A DNA stretch of 64,000 nt from Heterodera schachtii (taxonomy: Eukaryota > Nematoda > Chromadorea > Rhabditida > Heteroderidae): assembly GCA_023374025.1 (NCBI GenBank), contig SIJG01000005.1:2005850-2069849 (forward strand), in the 5' to 3' direction. A program made the position numbers and the translations under genes. This document shows positions 13,179-24,529 of this stretch, one piece after another (position 1 is the first letter of the stretch; each line of letters begins with the position of its first letter). The notes below the pieces were generated by a model. It was not told where the DNA came from, ran no database searches, and was given only the letters and a program-made list of their open reading frames with translations.

Positions 13179-13579
13179 GAGCAAATTGCTCCGGTTAAGA
13201 AAACAGTAAATAGCTTATCGAAATCGAAATATCAAACAAAACAAAAAAAATACTGAAAATGATTTTGTAAGTTTTAAAAGAAAATTTTGATGGAAAGTCT
13301 GATCAAATATGACTGTACAATATACTTTTCTTTATTAAATAGCCTGGAAAATTTTATCACAAAATGCAACTTTTTGAGATTTTTTGACCAAAATTTGACA
13401 GATTTTTGAAGGGAAATTTTCTTAACAAAAAATGACCTTAGCTTGAACCTTTTCTCGAAAGCAAAATTTATTTGATTACGTTTCGTTAAAATATTATCAA
13501 GAGTTTGGTGATTTGTCCAACAATGACCAATCGTATTGGCTTTCTCTCTTCAGTGTCCGATCGTTTGTCCGTCGATTGA

Positions 13580-15498
13580 TCAGATCAGCGACCGATCAAA
13601 TTCCATCGGCTCAATTTGACTGTTCCCATTGCTGTCCATGTGGCCAAACCAGGCACTGTTCTTGGCCAAATGGTCAGCTGAAGTGCCATTCTTTGTCTCC
13701 ACCAAATATGCAATGGCTTCCTTCATCGAAATGCCACCACTTTTGTCCAGATCGACCTAATTATGAATATTCAAAAAATAAAAATTAGTTTTAGGTGTAA
13801 ACGATGCTGAGTCGTTATAAAAAAGCCATCAAAAAAGGCGTTATAAAAAAAAGCATCAAATGAGAATTTTCAACAAAAAACTGTCCATAACTTTTGTAAA
13901 AGGCAACCAAATTAGATATTCTTGGTATCATTCGATAGGGCTAAGAGTTCTCTATAAGATCACCTAAATTTCAAAAAATTTGGCCAAGCTTGAGCAAAGT
14001 TATGGCCAAAAGTACACATGTGGCCAGGTTTTCGAATATTTTTGGCCATAACTTTTTTGAAACCTAATGAAATTTTTTGAAATTTTGCAAACAATAGAGG
14101 ACACGAAGAGATAGCGTATGATAGCAAGATCATTTTAATTTTGTTCGTTTTAAGAAAGTTTTGATCAGAATTTTTGATGATCAAAATAATTTTATTTTTA
14201 ATTAAAAAATTTTAGTTAGAAATTATTTTTTATTTTCTTGCTATTTACGATAGCCTTCTATGACCTCTAATAGTCTGCAAAATTTCAAAAAATTTCATTA
14301 GGTTTAAAATAAGTTATGGCCAAAAATATTTGAAAACCTGGCCACATGTGTACTTTTGGCCATAGCTTTGCTTAACCTTGGCCAAATTTTTTGAAAATTT
14401 AGATGAGCTTGTAGAGAACTCTTAGCCCTATCGAATGATACGAAGAATGTCTAATTTGGTTGCCTTTTCAAAAGTTATGGACAGTTTTTTGTTAAAAATT
14501 CACATTTGATGCTTTTTTGTAACGTTTTTTTTATGGCTTTTTTATAACGGCTCAGCACCGTGTAAACTAGAAAAAAAATTTCATAAGAATTTTATTAATT
14601 CACAAATCCTAAATATATAAAAAAAAAATATTAATAAATAAGAATGTAAAAGACACATAATTACCGTATCAAAATGTTTTCGCGCAGTTTCCACCTTCTT
14701 CAATGAATGTACAAATGGAGAGTTTTCAGTGAGACTAAAAATTGTAAATTTTTATATGAAACATATGCTAAATGAGAGGTGTATAATTAATTATGTGAGG
14801 GGAAGCGAAAGAGAGAAAAGAGTGAGATTTAAAAGTACCTTCAGACAGTTAGAAAAAAAAAACGAGAGACACCGAATTACCCAATTGGACATTTGGGCAA
14901 AAGTGGACAAATGGACAATTTAAAAGGACAAATGGATAAATTTAATTGATGAATTTCGCAAAGACGTTCACAAACTTAGCAAAAACATACTTATTTCTTT
15001 TGCTAAAGCCATTTATAATATTAAAAAATCGTTTTTTTTTTGTCATTTGATTTTCTACTGTCCATTTGTTCACTTTTGTTCAAATTGATTTATTACCCAA
15101 ATGTCCGCTTTTCAAACGGTCCGAATATCCGAGAGTCTCCCGTCCCGTAATGGGATAGTACCCAATCTCCCTATTGTACTTGTTGCTTGCGATTCGGGCA
15201 CTCGCCTTACTGTTCTCCGGACATCCGTCCTCACCATCTTTGATGCAATCTTTGCACCCTTGTGGGCAATACGTGGCGTAATTACTGTCGCAACAGTAGT
15301 AACAACTGCAGCGTGTTGCAGAAATTTCGCATTCTTTGAAACACAAATACTGTAGTAAATATTTTGTTACTGCATGGAAAAGCCTGAAAAATAAAGGAAT
15401 ATGAAGAAAAGATAATTAATAATCGATTGGCTTACTTGTGGAACAAAATTGGCAAGAAAAATAACTCCGATGGACAGAAAATTTGTGAAAAATGCCAT
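13580..15498 (-). pseudogene. secreted Cys-rich / EF-hand protein, copy 2 (deleted)
   Basis: Exon 1 (15436-15498) has an intact signal peptide, MAFFTNFLSIGVIFLANFVPQ. Exons 2 and 3 are fused into 15180-15383, about 107 nt shorter than in copy 1. This removes the GCC motif, the second exon border and the first half of the Cys-rich domain, and puts the rest out of frame. The linker exon (14665-14734) and EF-hand exon (13580-13756, loops DLDKSGGISMKE and DSNGNSQIEPME) remain perfect. The intron between them has taken up a 757-bp foldback element. The gene is most likely dead or makes a truncated product. The EF exon still matches copy 1 closely, so the loss is recent. Confidence 0.7.
13803..14559. 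mobile_element. foldback element G in the last intron of copy 2
   Basis: The 757-bp element lies between two copies of gtgtaaac (13795-13802 and 14560-14567). The ends are gatgctgagtcgttata and the complement of ggtgctgagccgttata. The whole element is a long palindrome with a centre near 14190. The corresponding intron of copy 1 (about 550-565, aggggtaaac) lacks it, giving a natural empty site. A core shared with element A lies at 13885-13960 and 14400-14480. Confidence 0.8.
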
Positions 15499-15740
15499 CT
15501 TGAAAATATTATTAAAATATATTTTAATTACAGTAAAATATATTTTGAAATAAAAATCTGTGATTTTATAAAATTTGTAATTATGTGCTCAGTTTTTACA
15601 GCTAACCAAATTAAAAAATTCAAAATAAAAATGCTTTTTTTAAGAATTTCAATTAAGAAAGAAAATTTTTAGATTTTAATAGAAAATTATGGCGAAACGG
15701 GGCTAAACCAACTAATTGCATTTTGCTTATTTCTTTACCA

Positions 15741-15748
15741 CATTTATA
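15741..15748 (-). promoter_or_regulatory. TATA-like box of copy 2
   Basis: The block equivalent to the one upstream of copy 1 (minus strand TTTATGTATAAATGTGGTAAAG) is kept here, but sits about 245 nt from the start instead of 93. The intervening sequence is AT-rich and unremarkable. Confidence 0.4.
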
Positions 15749-15749
15749 C

Positions 15750-16732
15750 ATAAATGGAAGTGTGGATCAGAATAATTAATTTAATGCTTCTTAAAGTGAA
15801 GTGGAAATATTAAAATATTTTTGATTATTTGCTTTTTTTCATTTACAATAATTTAAATTAATTCCACACAAAGCATCTGAAAAAATGTGTTTGATGATGA
15901 AGAAAAAGTGCGACAGAAAGCAAAAAAAGAAAAAATTAATTCAGAGCAGAAAAAAGAAAAAAGAAAAAATAATAATAAAAAAATAACACTTATGTTTGTT
16001 TTTATTGGTCCTTCAAATTTTAAATTATTTTTAATTGGCCGAAATTTATAAGGTTTATGTCATTACTCATTAAAGTTAATTATTTTATTAAGTATCGACT
16101 ATCATTTCTGCTCCTTTTTGCGTAGTTCAAAACCTGAGTGCTTTTAACTGTTTTTTGGGTCACTTAAAAAAAAAATTGTTTTTAAAGTAATTTTTGGAGG
16201 TTTTGATTACCCGTAACTTTTTCACTTTCAATTTTATCCAAAATTTTTTCGGATATGTGGTTTAAATCAGGGATGGAATTCCGAGGCCCAAAATTTTCTC
16301 GGAAATCGGAATTCCGACGCTAAAAATGCCGGAAGTCAGAACTTGGAATTTTTCAAAAACTATAAAATATATTAAAAAAATTTTAGAATTAAATAGTCTA
16401 GCATTTAAAATTCTTAACCATTTAAAAGGTAAGTTCAAACTGTTTTTCACCAAAAATTGCTAATGTTTTTGCAAATCTAGCGTTTTTTTCTTCTTTTTTT
16501 GAAATTTAAAATTCCAATAAATTCGGGAAAATACACCCCTTAGAAATGACTTAAAATTATCAGAAAATACCCTTTAAGAAGTAAAAAATTTTCTCAAAAA
16601 TTTTTCTTGATAAAAAATTTTAAATTTTTGGTGCTTATTATAGTGCTTTTTACGCGTTTTTTATGTAGTTCCATTTTTGCGGCCTCTAATAATAAGCAAA
16701 CTCTTTTTGTGCATTAATAACAATTTTAAATA
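15750..16732. other. intergenic between copies 2 and 3
   Basis: The first 200 bp is the conserved upstream flank of the gene family (adenine-rich tract and the aaagcatc...gatgatgaagaa block). A partial cagggatgg element starts at 16268. The last about 40 bp match 36865-36900 downstream of copy 5. No gene is seen. Confidence 0.5.
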
Positions 16733-17661
16733 GAGTGCCACGGGACCGGGAATTTTTGCCAAAACCGGGACCGGGACTTGCCGGGACCTGAGAAGCCGGG
16801 ACCGGGACCTCGATTTTTTTTGGGACTGGGACCGGGAACCGGGACCAACTGGGACTTTTTAAAAAATCAAAAAAATTCAAAAAATTTTTAAAAAATTCAA
16901 ATTTTAATTTATTTCAATTGAAAATAATACAAAATTAAATTTTTTTTTTTATTTAATAAATCCAAAAGTTAAAGCATAATTAAATTAATGAAAATTTTCA
17001 AACTAAATTTATTTAATTTATTTTTAAAAATAATCATTTTTGGACTAAATGATCGAATATTATTAGAAATTTATATTACTTTTCTGATCATTTTTTTCGG
17101 CGCGCTTTTTTCAAAAAACTTTTGTGGAGAAAGGGGAGACCGGCGGTGCCGATAGGCGCCGCCGGGGAAAATTTTGAAAATTTGAGTGCAATTTGTTAAC
17201 AGATTATCAACAAAAAGGCAGGTTTTTTGGATTTATTAGGCTCAATTTGTAGTATTTTCATTTAAAATATAACAAATATGTATAAATAAAAAAAAACTTT
17301 GAGAAATCATATTTTGTCGAAAGGAAAACCATGAGTATACAAAAAGAAAATTCAAAATATTTTAATTTCCGTAGAGGGATTGAACCAGGGTAAAGAAGAA
17401 GACAAAAGTCAAGGGGAATAGCCACTAGGCCATTTCAGAATTGGTTGCGACACTCTTAAAGAATATTTTTAATCATTTTTTTAATATTTTTTACTTTCTC
17501 CAATCTTCATCACTAATTTTCCACTCAGACCCCCAATCTTACCAGTGCTTGTTTTTCCCGGTTCCCGGTTGCCCTACCGGGACCTGAGCTTTTCAAAATC
17601 CGGGACCGGGAACCGGGACCTCGGATGACCGGGAATTACCGGCCCGGTCCCGTGGCACTTT
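16733..17661. mobile_element. foldback element H with empty site at 36.9 kb
   Basis: The arms carry gagtgccacgggaccggg and its complement, and are rich in gggaccggg repeats. The element is bounded by aattttaaata on both sides (16722-16732 and 17662-17672), consistent with a 9-11 bp target duplication. The uninterrupted sequence, caattttaaataccaagatg, exists at about 36888-36908 in the duplicated segment downstream of copy 5. A hairpin motif lies at 17140 and a tRNA-like pair of boxes at 17375-17445. Confidence 0.8.
17375..17445 (-). other. tRNA-like A/B boxes in loop of element H
   Basis: The minus strand reads TGGCCTAGTGGCTATTCC (A-box-like) and, about 30 nt later, GGTTCAATCCC (B-box-like). 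The acceptor stem does not pair, so this is not a working tRNA. It looks like a tRNA relic or a pol III promoter module. Confidence 0.5.
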
Positions 17662-18908
17662 AATTTTAAATACCAAGATGTTATTAGACCATTCGAGCGC
17701 GTTGGGCGGAATGGATCACTTTTGTTTAATCTTTTTTTTCAATTTACCGTACCTTTTGCAGAAATACTTTATTTTTTGATTAAATTAATGTTTATTTTAA
17801 TGCGAAAATTTCTCATTAAGACATTGACAACAACATTAATTGATGTTTTTTGTAACGTAACAATTCTCTGTCCCATCATTCATTCTTTCGTCACTGAATT
17901 TGCTATCAAATGAATGCGATCATTTTGCTCTGATCAGATCAGCATCCGATCAAATTCCATCGGCTCAATTTGACAGGTTCCCATTGCTGTCCATGTGGCC
18001 AAACCAGGCGTTGTTCTTGGCCAAATGGTTAGCCGAAGTTCCATTCTTTGTGTCCACCAAATACGCAATGGCTTCCTTCATCGAAATTGGGCACCGCTTT
18101 TGTCCGCATCGATCTAATTAAATAAATAGCTAATGTAAAAATAAAAAATCAATAAAGTCATGTTTTTGTAATTCATTTTTTCAGCCTTTAAATCCCAAAA
18201 ATAAAACGACCCTTTTGACGTTTTAATCCCAAAAAATTTCAAATTTTCAATTTTCACTATTTTCCACATTTTTCATTTTCATTTTTTGCAGTTTATAATT
18301 CCTTTAATAATATAATTGAACCACGATGCAATTAATTCGTATATAATTACCGTATCAAATTTTTGTCGCAATTGTTTCACCTCCTCCAATGGATGCAAAA
18401 GTGTTGAGTTATCACCAGCCCTAATAAATTTGGTTAAATGATGAATTTAAGCGAAATATCGGTTAATGTCCGAATTACATTTGACTTTGTGTGTCACACC
18501 CCATTTTCTGGTGGTCATATGTTCAGATTTATTCAAGCAAAAAGACAACTATTTTTCTCGATTTATCATTTGTCTAAAATGAAGCTTTTTGATGGAATTT
18601 ACTATTCATATTTTTGACTATTCGAGATTTATGTCCATATTTTTATATGTGCGTACATGTTTTGACATAATAATGTCTAATATCCTCAAGTAGTGCCGAC
18701 TCCTTAAATATAAGGACAAAAATCTTAAACTCTTAAATGCCATAATTACCCTAAAATATCGTACACCAAAATGTCATCTCATATCTCTCATCTTCAAATT
18801 TTAGGACATAAAATATTGGGACCTCAAAATATCAAATCCTCAAATGCCAAAAATCTCAAGTGTCGGGCGTTCAAATAAAGTATGTCAAATCTTCAAATAA
18901 CAACCCAC

Positions 18909-18980
18909 ATCTCTCTCTCTCTCTCTCTCTTGCTCTCTCTCTCTCTTGCTCTCTCTCTCTCTTGCTCTCTCTCTCTCTCT
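18909..18980. repeat. CT microsatellite
   Basis: A (CT)n tract is interrupted by three TTG units, inside the intron between exons 3 and 4 of copy 3. It is followed by a run of about 17 G at 19009-19025. Confidence 0.9.
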
Positions 18981-19703
18981 CCAAAGGCGTAGCCAGACCC
19001 TTGGCTTCGGGGGGGGGGGGGGGGCTGAAGTCAAAAATTCGTTTTTTAGGGGTGTATTTTTCTTTTTTCAGTCGGTTTTTAGGGGTGTATTTTTCGTTTG
19101 TTGAAATCCTGAATTAGGGGTGTATTCTACAAAAAATTTTAACCGTTTTTCGCCAAAAAATTACCATTTTTGCCATTTTGGTCTCCATTTTTCAAAAATA
19201 TGGTAAAAATGGGGGTCCGGCGGTGCCGATAGGCGCCGTCGGGAAATTTTTTTGAGTATTTTAATGTAATTATGTTAAGAAAATTGCTTAAAATTTCAAA
19301 AAATCTACTGAAAATTTTTACTTTTTTATGCATACTGTACCTGCTGCTTGCGAGACGGGCATCCGGCTTGTTGTTCTCCGGACATCCGCCCTCTCCGTCC
19401 TTACGGCAATTTTTGCACCCTTGCAGACATTCCCTCTCATAATGTTTATCGCAACAGTAGTAGCAGCTGCACGACGCATCTTCTTCACAATAGTCTTTGG
19501 TGTGGTCCTTGTGTTTGACATCAAACGCACAGACCACACAGTTATTGCCGAAAACGTTGCACTTTGGGTCATACAGAGGCAGCATACAACTAAAAAAATT
19601 CGTTAAAAATTTTTCTTTTCCTGGCGAGGGGGACGGCTTATTGAAGACCGCCTACTTTGACGCCTGTCATTTTTGCGCCAAACATTAAAGCATAAATAAA
19701 TGG

Positions 19704-20593
19704 CTTTAGAAAAATCCGACACTGGAAAATCCGACACCAAAATTAAATCTTAAAAATAATTTTTGATTCCTTGAGTTAATATTTAAAATATATAATAAAG
19801 TTACAGTACTGAAGTTATTCAAAACATATATTTTTATTGATAGTGCTTAACAAATTTTTAACATATGGATGAGCGATATTCTTCATTTTGCATGCTATTC
19901 CGTCCTCTGTTCTCGAATCATTCGATTCCACCCCTGCCCCTGAGATCGACGCAAAAAAAACAATTCTCGGTAAATTCAATTTGAGAACTTGCTAACAAGA
20001 GAAGGGCGTGAACTGTAACTCGGAAAATGCATATGTGTTATATACCATTGGTTAGAGCATGGTCGGTCGACTTCTATTGTGAATTTTTAATATTACGGAC
20101 CCATAGGAAGAAATAAAAAAGTTATGAAGCCTCAAAAACCAAATTTTAGGCATAAGGGCTGATTTCAGGCTTTTTTCACTTTCTATTAATTCCCAACCTT
20201 TAGATTTATTATTATTTTTGCTTATTTTTTACTAAAGAAAAATTATCATACTTTTTTTAGTCTAAAAATGATTTTTTTTTAATTATTTAATTAATTATAC
20301 ATTAATTAAAATTATTTAATTTTTTGATGGATTTGAACTCGAGATCTAAAAATGCGAATTTAACCAACTGAGCCACCAATTTAAGTGAAAACACAGCCAA
20401 AATTTCAATTTTTGAAGCCCCATAAGTTATTTATTTCTTCCTTTGGGCCCGTAATATTAAAAATTCACAATAGGAGTCGACCGACCCTGCTCTATCCAAT
20501 GGTATATAACACATATGCATTTTCCGAGTTACAGTTCACGCCCTTCCCTTGTAAGCCTCGGATTTTCCGCTTCTGTCGGATTTTCCGGCTCCC
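19704..20593. mobile_element. foldback element N in intron 2 of copy 3
   Basis: The 890-bp element is flanked by aataaatgg at 19695-19703 and 20594-20602 (9-bp duplication). The outer arms contain inverted ggaaaatccgaca repeats. Inner arms (about 19995-20110 and 20447-20550) are a nearly perfect inverted repeat around gtgaactgtaactcgg. A tRNA-like segment lies in the loop. No coding sequence is present. Confidence 0.75.
20326..20375 (-). other. tRNA-like A/B boxes in loop of element N
   Basis: The minus strand has GTGGCTCAGTTGGTTAA (A-box-like) and GAGTTCAAATCC (B-box-like), only about 20 nt apart. The anticodon arm is too short for a real tRNA. The match to both box consensuses is the best in the window. 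Confidence 0.55.
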
Positions 20594-21193
20594 AATAAAT
20601 GGCCTGCTAGTGTAATTTTAAAACGCTTAACTGTCTCTCTGTTACGGGCTCATTTGTAGAGCCCGGCTCATGCATGAAACGTCAATGGGAAATACGTCAG
20701 TGATAAAATATTTTTAGGACTATAATATTTTGTATATGATGCACTGAAATATATGGAAAATGCCGCCGACATATGTGTTGACCCGTTTTGCCTTATTCGC
20801 CAATGACCAATCATCAGAAAATTTACTCAAAAAAATATTACTCACTTTAATTTGCTAAAAGCAGTATAGCAACATCCTTGTTCATAAAACACTTGATTTG
20901 AACATGGCAATGCCTGAAAAAAGGAAGGAAAACCAATTAAGCATCGTTTATTAGAGCATTGGTTGGCTTACTCGGTGGACGATATCCGCAAGAAAAATGT
21001 ATGCGACGGACAGCAAAGGTGTGAAAAATATCATGATGAAAATTAATTTTTCTACCTTTGTTTGACGTATGGTTAGGCATTAGGGAATGGTCAAAATGGA
21101 TGTTCGGTTGGTGATCACTGATCAGCAAAACCCTCAAAACCCATGGGAACACTTTTTGCGACTTTTTATATATTACAAAAAAAATGAATTAGA

Positions 21194-21310
21194 GCCCCAG
21201 GGCTGTGCAAAAATTTCGTTTCGTTTTCGTTTCAGTTTTAAAATATTTGTTTTCGTTTCGGTTTCTATTAAATTTTTAGTCATTTCTTTTTGCTTTCGAA
21301 AAACATTTCT
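21194..21310. mobile_element. MITE fragment, CAGGGCTGTGCAAAA end
   Basis: It starts cagggctgtgcaaaaatttcg and continues with ttcgttttcg-type repeats. Similar starts occur at about 27699, 40217 and 59231, and a complementary end at 41209-41220. It lies between the TATA-like block and the start codon of copy 3. The right end is not clear. Confidence 0.5.
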
Positions 21311-21476
21311 TTGATTTGGCAAACATGGATCTGCAGATTTCGATGCTGATTTATTCCACACAAAAAATAAATTAAAAAAAATTATTTAAAATTTTATTAT
21401 AATAATCTTTAAATTTTTTACAGCGGGTCTTATGATGACTTCAAGGCTAAATGAATTCATTTTTTGATTTGTTCGA

Positions 21477-21486
21477 TATATTTATA
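21477..21486 (-). promoter_or_regulatory. TATA box block of copy 3
   Basis: The minus strand reads AAATCTATGTGTATAAATATA, conserved in copies 4 and 5. It is about 450 nt from the start, with a MITE fragment between, so it may no longer set the transcription start near the gene. Confidence 0.4.
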
Positions 21487-21499
21487 CACATAGATTTGG

Positions 21500-23448
21500 G
21501 GTAGGACAGAATAATAAATTTGCATTATTAATGGCATCCATTTTTAAAACATTTTCGTTTAGTTGTTTATTTGCGTCTGTTTTTATGTACAAAATTATTA
21601 AATATATTCACAGGCAAATGCCGAAAATTATTTAATGCAATGATGAAGAAGAACAAGTGGAAAAAGCCCAATTAAATGAGAAGCAAAAATTAATTCAGAG
21701 ACAGAAAAACAAAAATTCTAAAATATCTTTTTGAATTTTCAAAATTGTTTTCCAATAGCCAATCAGTAGGGGGGGGGGGGTGTAGCAAGTCTTTCTAAAA
21801 TGGAAAATCGAGACCGAAAAACGTGACGAGACAAAAAACAAAACGTTTTTCGAGTCGAGTCTCGAGACCGAGAACTCTCGAGCATCAATAATGAACAAAT
21901 GTTCGGCCGCTTTGCACCCGTTTCGAATTTACAGTCTCGCATATTTCGAAATTTTTTTGCTTTTGTCCCTTTTCAAAATTTCCCTCCTCCCTCCTACATA
22001 GGATTTTAAATTGGAGGTGCTATGATGAAATTAATCCAGACTTCTCTATCTCTAACCTCCCAATTTGTAAAGTACTACTAACGCTATTATGAATGGAGAG
22101 AAAGTCGGAAAATCTTCAATCGTTTTTTGAATTTTATTATTTTTAAAAAAAATTTCCAGAAAAATCGGATAAAATAGTTTTATGCATGGGGTTGGTTGCC
22201 TGGCAGAGTCCGGTTTTGAAAGGGCTATTCATGTAAGGACATCGTTGAATTTTCTATCAGCAGTGATTATACGGGCAGGGGGACGGGTCACCAGGTCAAA
22301 CCCGGATTGTGTAGATATTATATTTTCTTTAGATTCTTTGTAATTTAAAAATGCTTTTTAAATTTTTAATCTTTACCATCATTTTTAATAGATTCCCGAT
22401 TTTTAGAAATCGAAAATTGGATTTTTCCATTTTAAAATTGTACATGTTGGCCCCGCAAAGCTAAAAAAATGTGAGCATAACGAACATTATTAAAATGTTT
22501 TTATTAGAAAATTATTAAAAAAACAAATTCTAAGGCGCAAATGTCGGTACACCGTCCATTGTATGAAATGAGGATGATTTAAAAAGGTACCAATCATCAT
22601 ATTCATTCGATAAGATCACAGAGATAAGCGTAGATATGAGAATCTGATTCATCCTTAATAAAACAATTCATAACGCCTAGGAAATATGAATATAACTTAA
22701 AATAAAATTTCTGATGAAAATATTTGTTTGATTTTTGGGACACCCGGGCAATCCCGATGGCTTTTCCCATTTCCAATTGGTTTTTGATTGTTTTGTCTTC
22801 TTTCCATTTTTTTTACTATTTTTTTTTTTCTAAATTCTCAAAATTGTTGTTCGGGTAAATTTTCGAATAAGTTTTTTTTAAATAATAAGAAAATCCATTT
22901 TTCAATTAAATTGCTTTGGTTTTTCTGATATTATTCACCCCAATTTTCAATGATATTCCTTTCTTTTTTTGTTTTTTTTCGTATTTTACTGCATATATTT
23001 TTTATTTATATATAATTTGAGTAAATTTATAATTTTCTTCATTATAGTGAAAACATTTAAAAATATAATCTATTAAGTTTATGATAGATAGTTGTTTCTT
23101 TTCTTTAATTTGTTTATATTTGTTTGTAATGGAAAAGAGAAATATTCCATAATAAATTTAAAAAGTAGTTTAGCCCGACGGTTTGATAACTTCTCAAGGC
23201 CATTGTGTGGATTTTCACTTTGAAGTTTTTCCTATTAATTTGCTGAATGTCCAAAAAAATGGCCGGATAAAATGTTTCACTTGACTCTGCCATTTATTCC
23301 ACTAATTAATTTTACTTAATATAATGTTTTATTACTTATTAATATAACGCAACTATTCAAAAAGATAATTATCATCAAAATGAAGTTGACAAATAAATTA
23401 AAAATCGCAATTTTTTTGTTTTTAGAAATTTTACAGTGTAAATTTTGT
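21500..23448. other. intergenic, no gene seen
   Basis: The first 400 bp is the conserved upstream flank of the family, with a ctcgagaccgagaactctcgagc palindromic patch (about 21845-21885) also present upstream of copies 4 and 5. The rest is AT-rich sequence without a convincing frame or element boundary. Confidence 0.5.
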
Positions 23449-23847
23449 GGGAACAGTTCAACTCGCCGACGCACGACTCGCCGACGGACTAATCTTTTGT
23501 TCGTAACTTTTTTCTTTTTCTACCAATTTTTATAAAATTTATGTTATTCGGAAGCTTTAAGTGTTTAGAAACTATCATTAAGCAGATGTTAAGCGATTCA
23601 ATAATTCTCCAAAGAGTTATAATTTTTATTATGCAAAAAATTGAAAAAGATGTGAATTTCATGAGTTTTATTTTCTAACTCTTTGGAGAATTATTGAATC
23701 GCTTAACATCTGCTTAATGATAGGTTTCTAAACACTTAAAGCTTCTGAATAACATAAATTTTATAAAAATTGGTAGAAAAAGAAAAAAGTTACGAACAAA
23801 AGATTATTCCGTCGGCGAGTCGTGCGTCGGCGAGTTGACATGTACCC
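23449..23847. mobile_element. foldback element B, 9-bp TSD
   Basis: The 399-bp element is bounded by aaattttgt (23440-23448 and 23848-23856). It begins gggaacagttcaactcgcc, and its other end complements gggtacatgtcaactcgcc. The arms repeat actcgccgacg. The rest is an almost perfect palindrome centred near 23645. It is the shortest and cleanest member of the group. Confidence 0.85.
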
Positions 23848-23889
23848 AAATTTTGTTGATGTATATGTGATGTGACAAATATGTGCTAG

Positions 23890-24520
23890 GTCGGTTCTTA
23901 CAAACTGCCAGCATGGGCGTTTCTTAAAAACTGCCAGGTTGTAGAAAAATATAAAAAAAATTTAAAATTTATAAATTCATTTCTTGGCCCAATTTCAATC
24001 AAATAAATTTTCAAGGTATCACTCAATAGCTCTATGTGTTATCTATCAGAATATTAATTTTGAAAATTTTTTATAGTAGTTGTTATGGTTATTAAATTCC
24101 ACAAAACCTTAAGTTGAAGTTTTCTGGCCATAACTTTTTAAAACTCAATGAAATTTTTTGAAATTTTAAAAAACAATGATTAAATAGAGTACTTGAAATC
24201 TAAAATGAAAATTTAATCTAATTGCTTCTGAAAAAAGTTATAAAGCATTGAACAGGCTAGGTTTTTGCCATGGTCATGCGAATATAATTAATAAACATTT
24301 AAAATTTTAAAGTCATTAAAATGCAATTGAAATATCATTCGAAAGCCCTAATAATTCTCTATAATTCTTTAAAATTTCATTGAGTTTTAAGAAAGTTCTG
24401 GACAAAAAATTCCGACTTATGATTTTGTGGAATTTAATAAAAATAACTTTTTTTTACCCTATTTTAAAATTTTTTGAAAATAATATTCTGATAGATAAAA
24501 CCTAGAGCTATTGAATAATT
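23890..24520. repeat. long palindrome next to element B
   Basis: Inverted arms at about 24010-24190 and 24350-24515 share tcaatagctct, ttgaaaattttt and aactcaatgaaattt. The inner part resembles the core of elements A and G. I could not find a clear target duplication, so it may be a degraded element. Confidence 0.5.
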
Positions 24521-24529
24521 ACAAAGGTA

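Larger units (their letters stand above)
17934..21034 (-). pseudogene. secreted Cys-rich / EF-hand protein, copy 3 (EF-hands broken)
   Basis: Exons are 20972-21034, 20846-20913, 19341-19589, 18351-18420 and the relict 17934-18113. The first four keep all phases: signal peptide MIFFTPLLSVAYIFLADIV, then 16 cysteines including GCCY and CSCYYCC, then the linker. In the last exon two extra bases near 18089 turn the loop DADKSGTIS into DADKSGAQFR followed by a stop. One more base near 17972 brings the total to plus three. The product would be about 160 aa without calcium sites. Intron 2 is 1.26 kb long because of an 890-bp foldback insertion. Both indels are next to short runs, so an assembly error is possible. 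Confidence 0.65.

Noticed and set aside
20326..20375. Functional tRNA gene
   Set aside because: The two boxes are too close and there is no acceptor stem, so only a tRNA-like relic is claimed.
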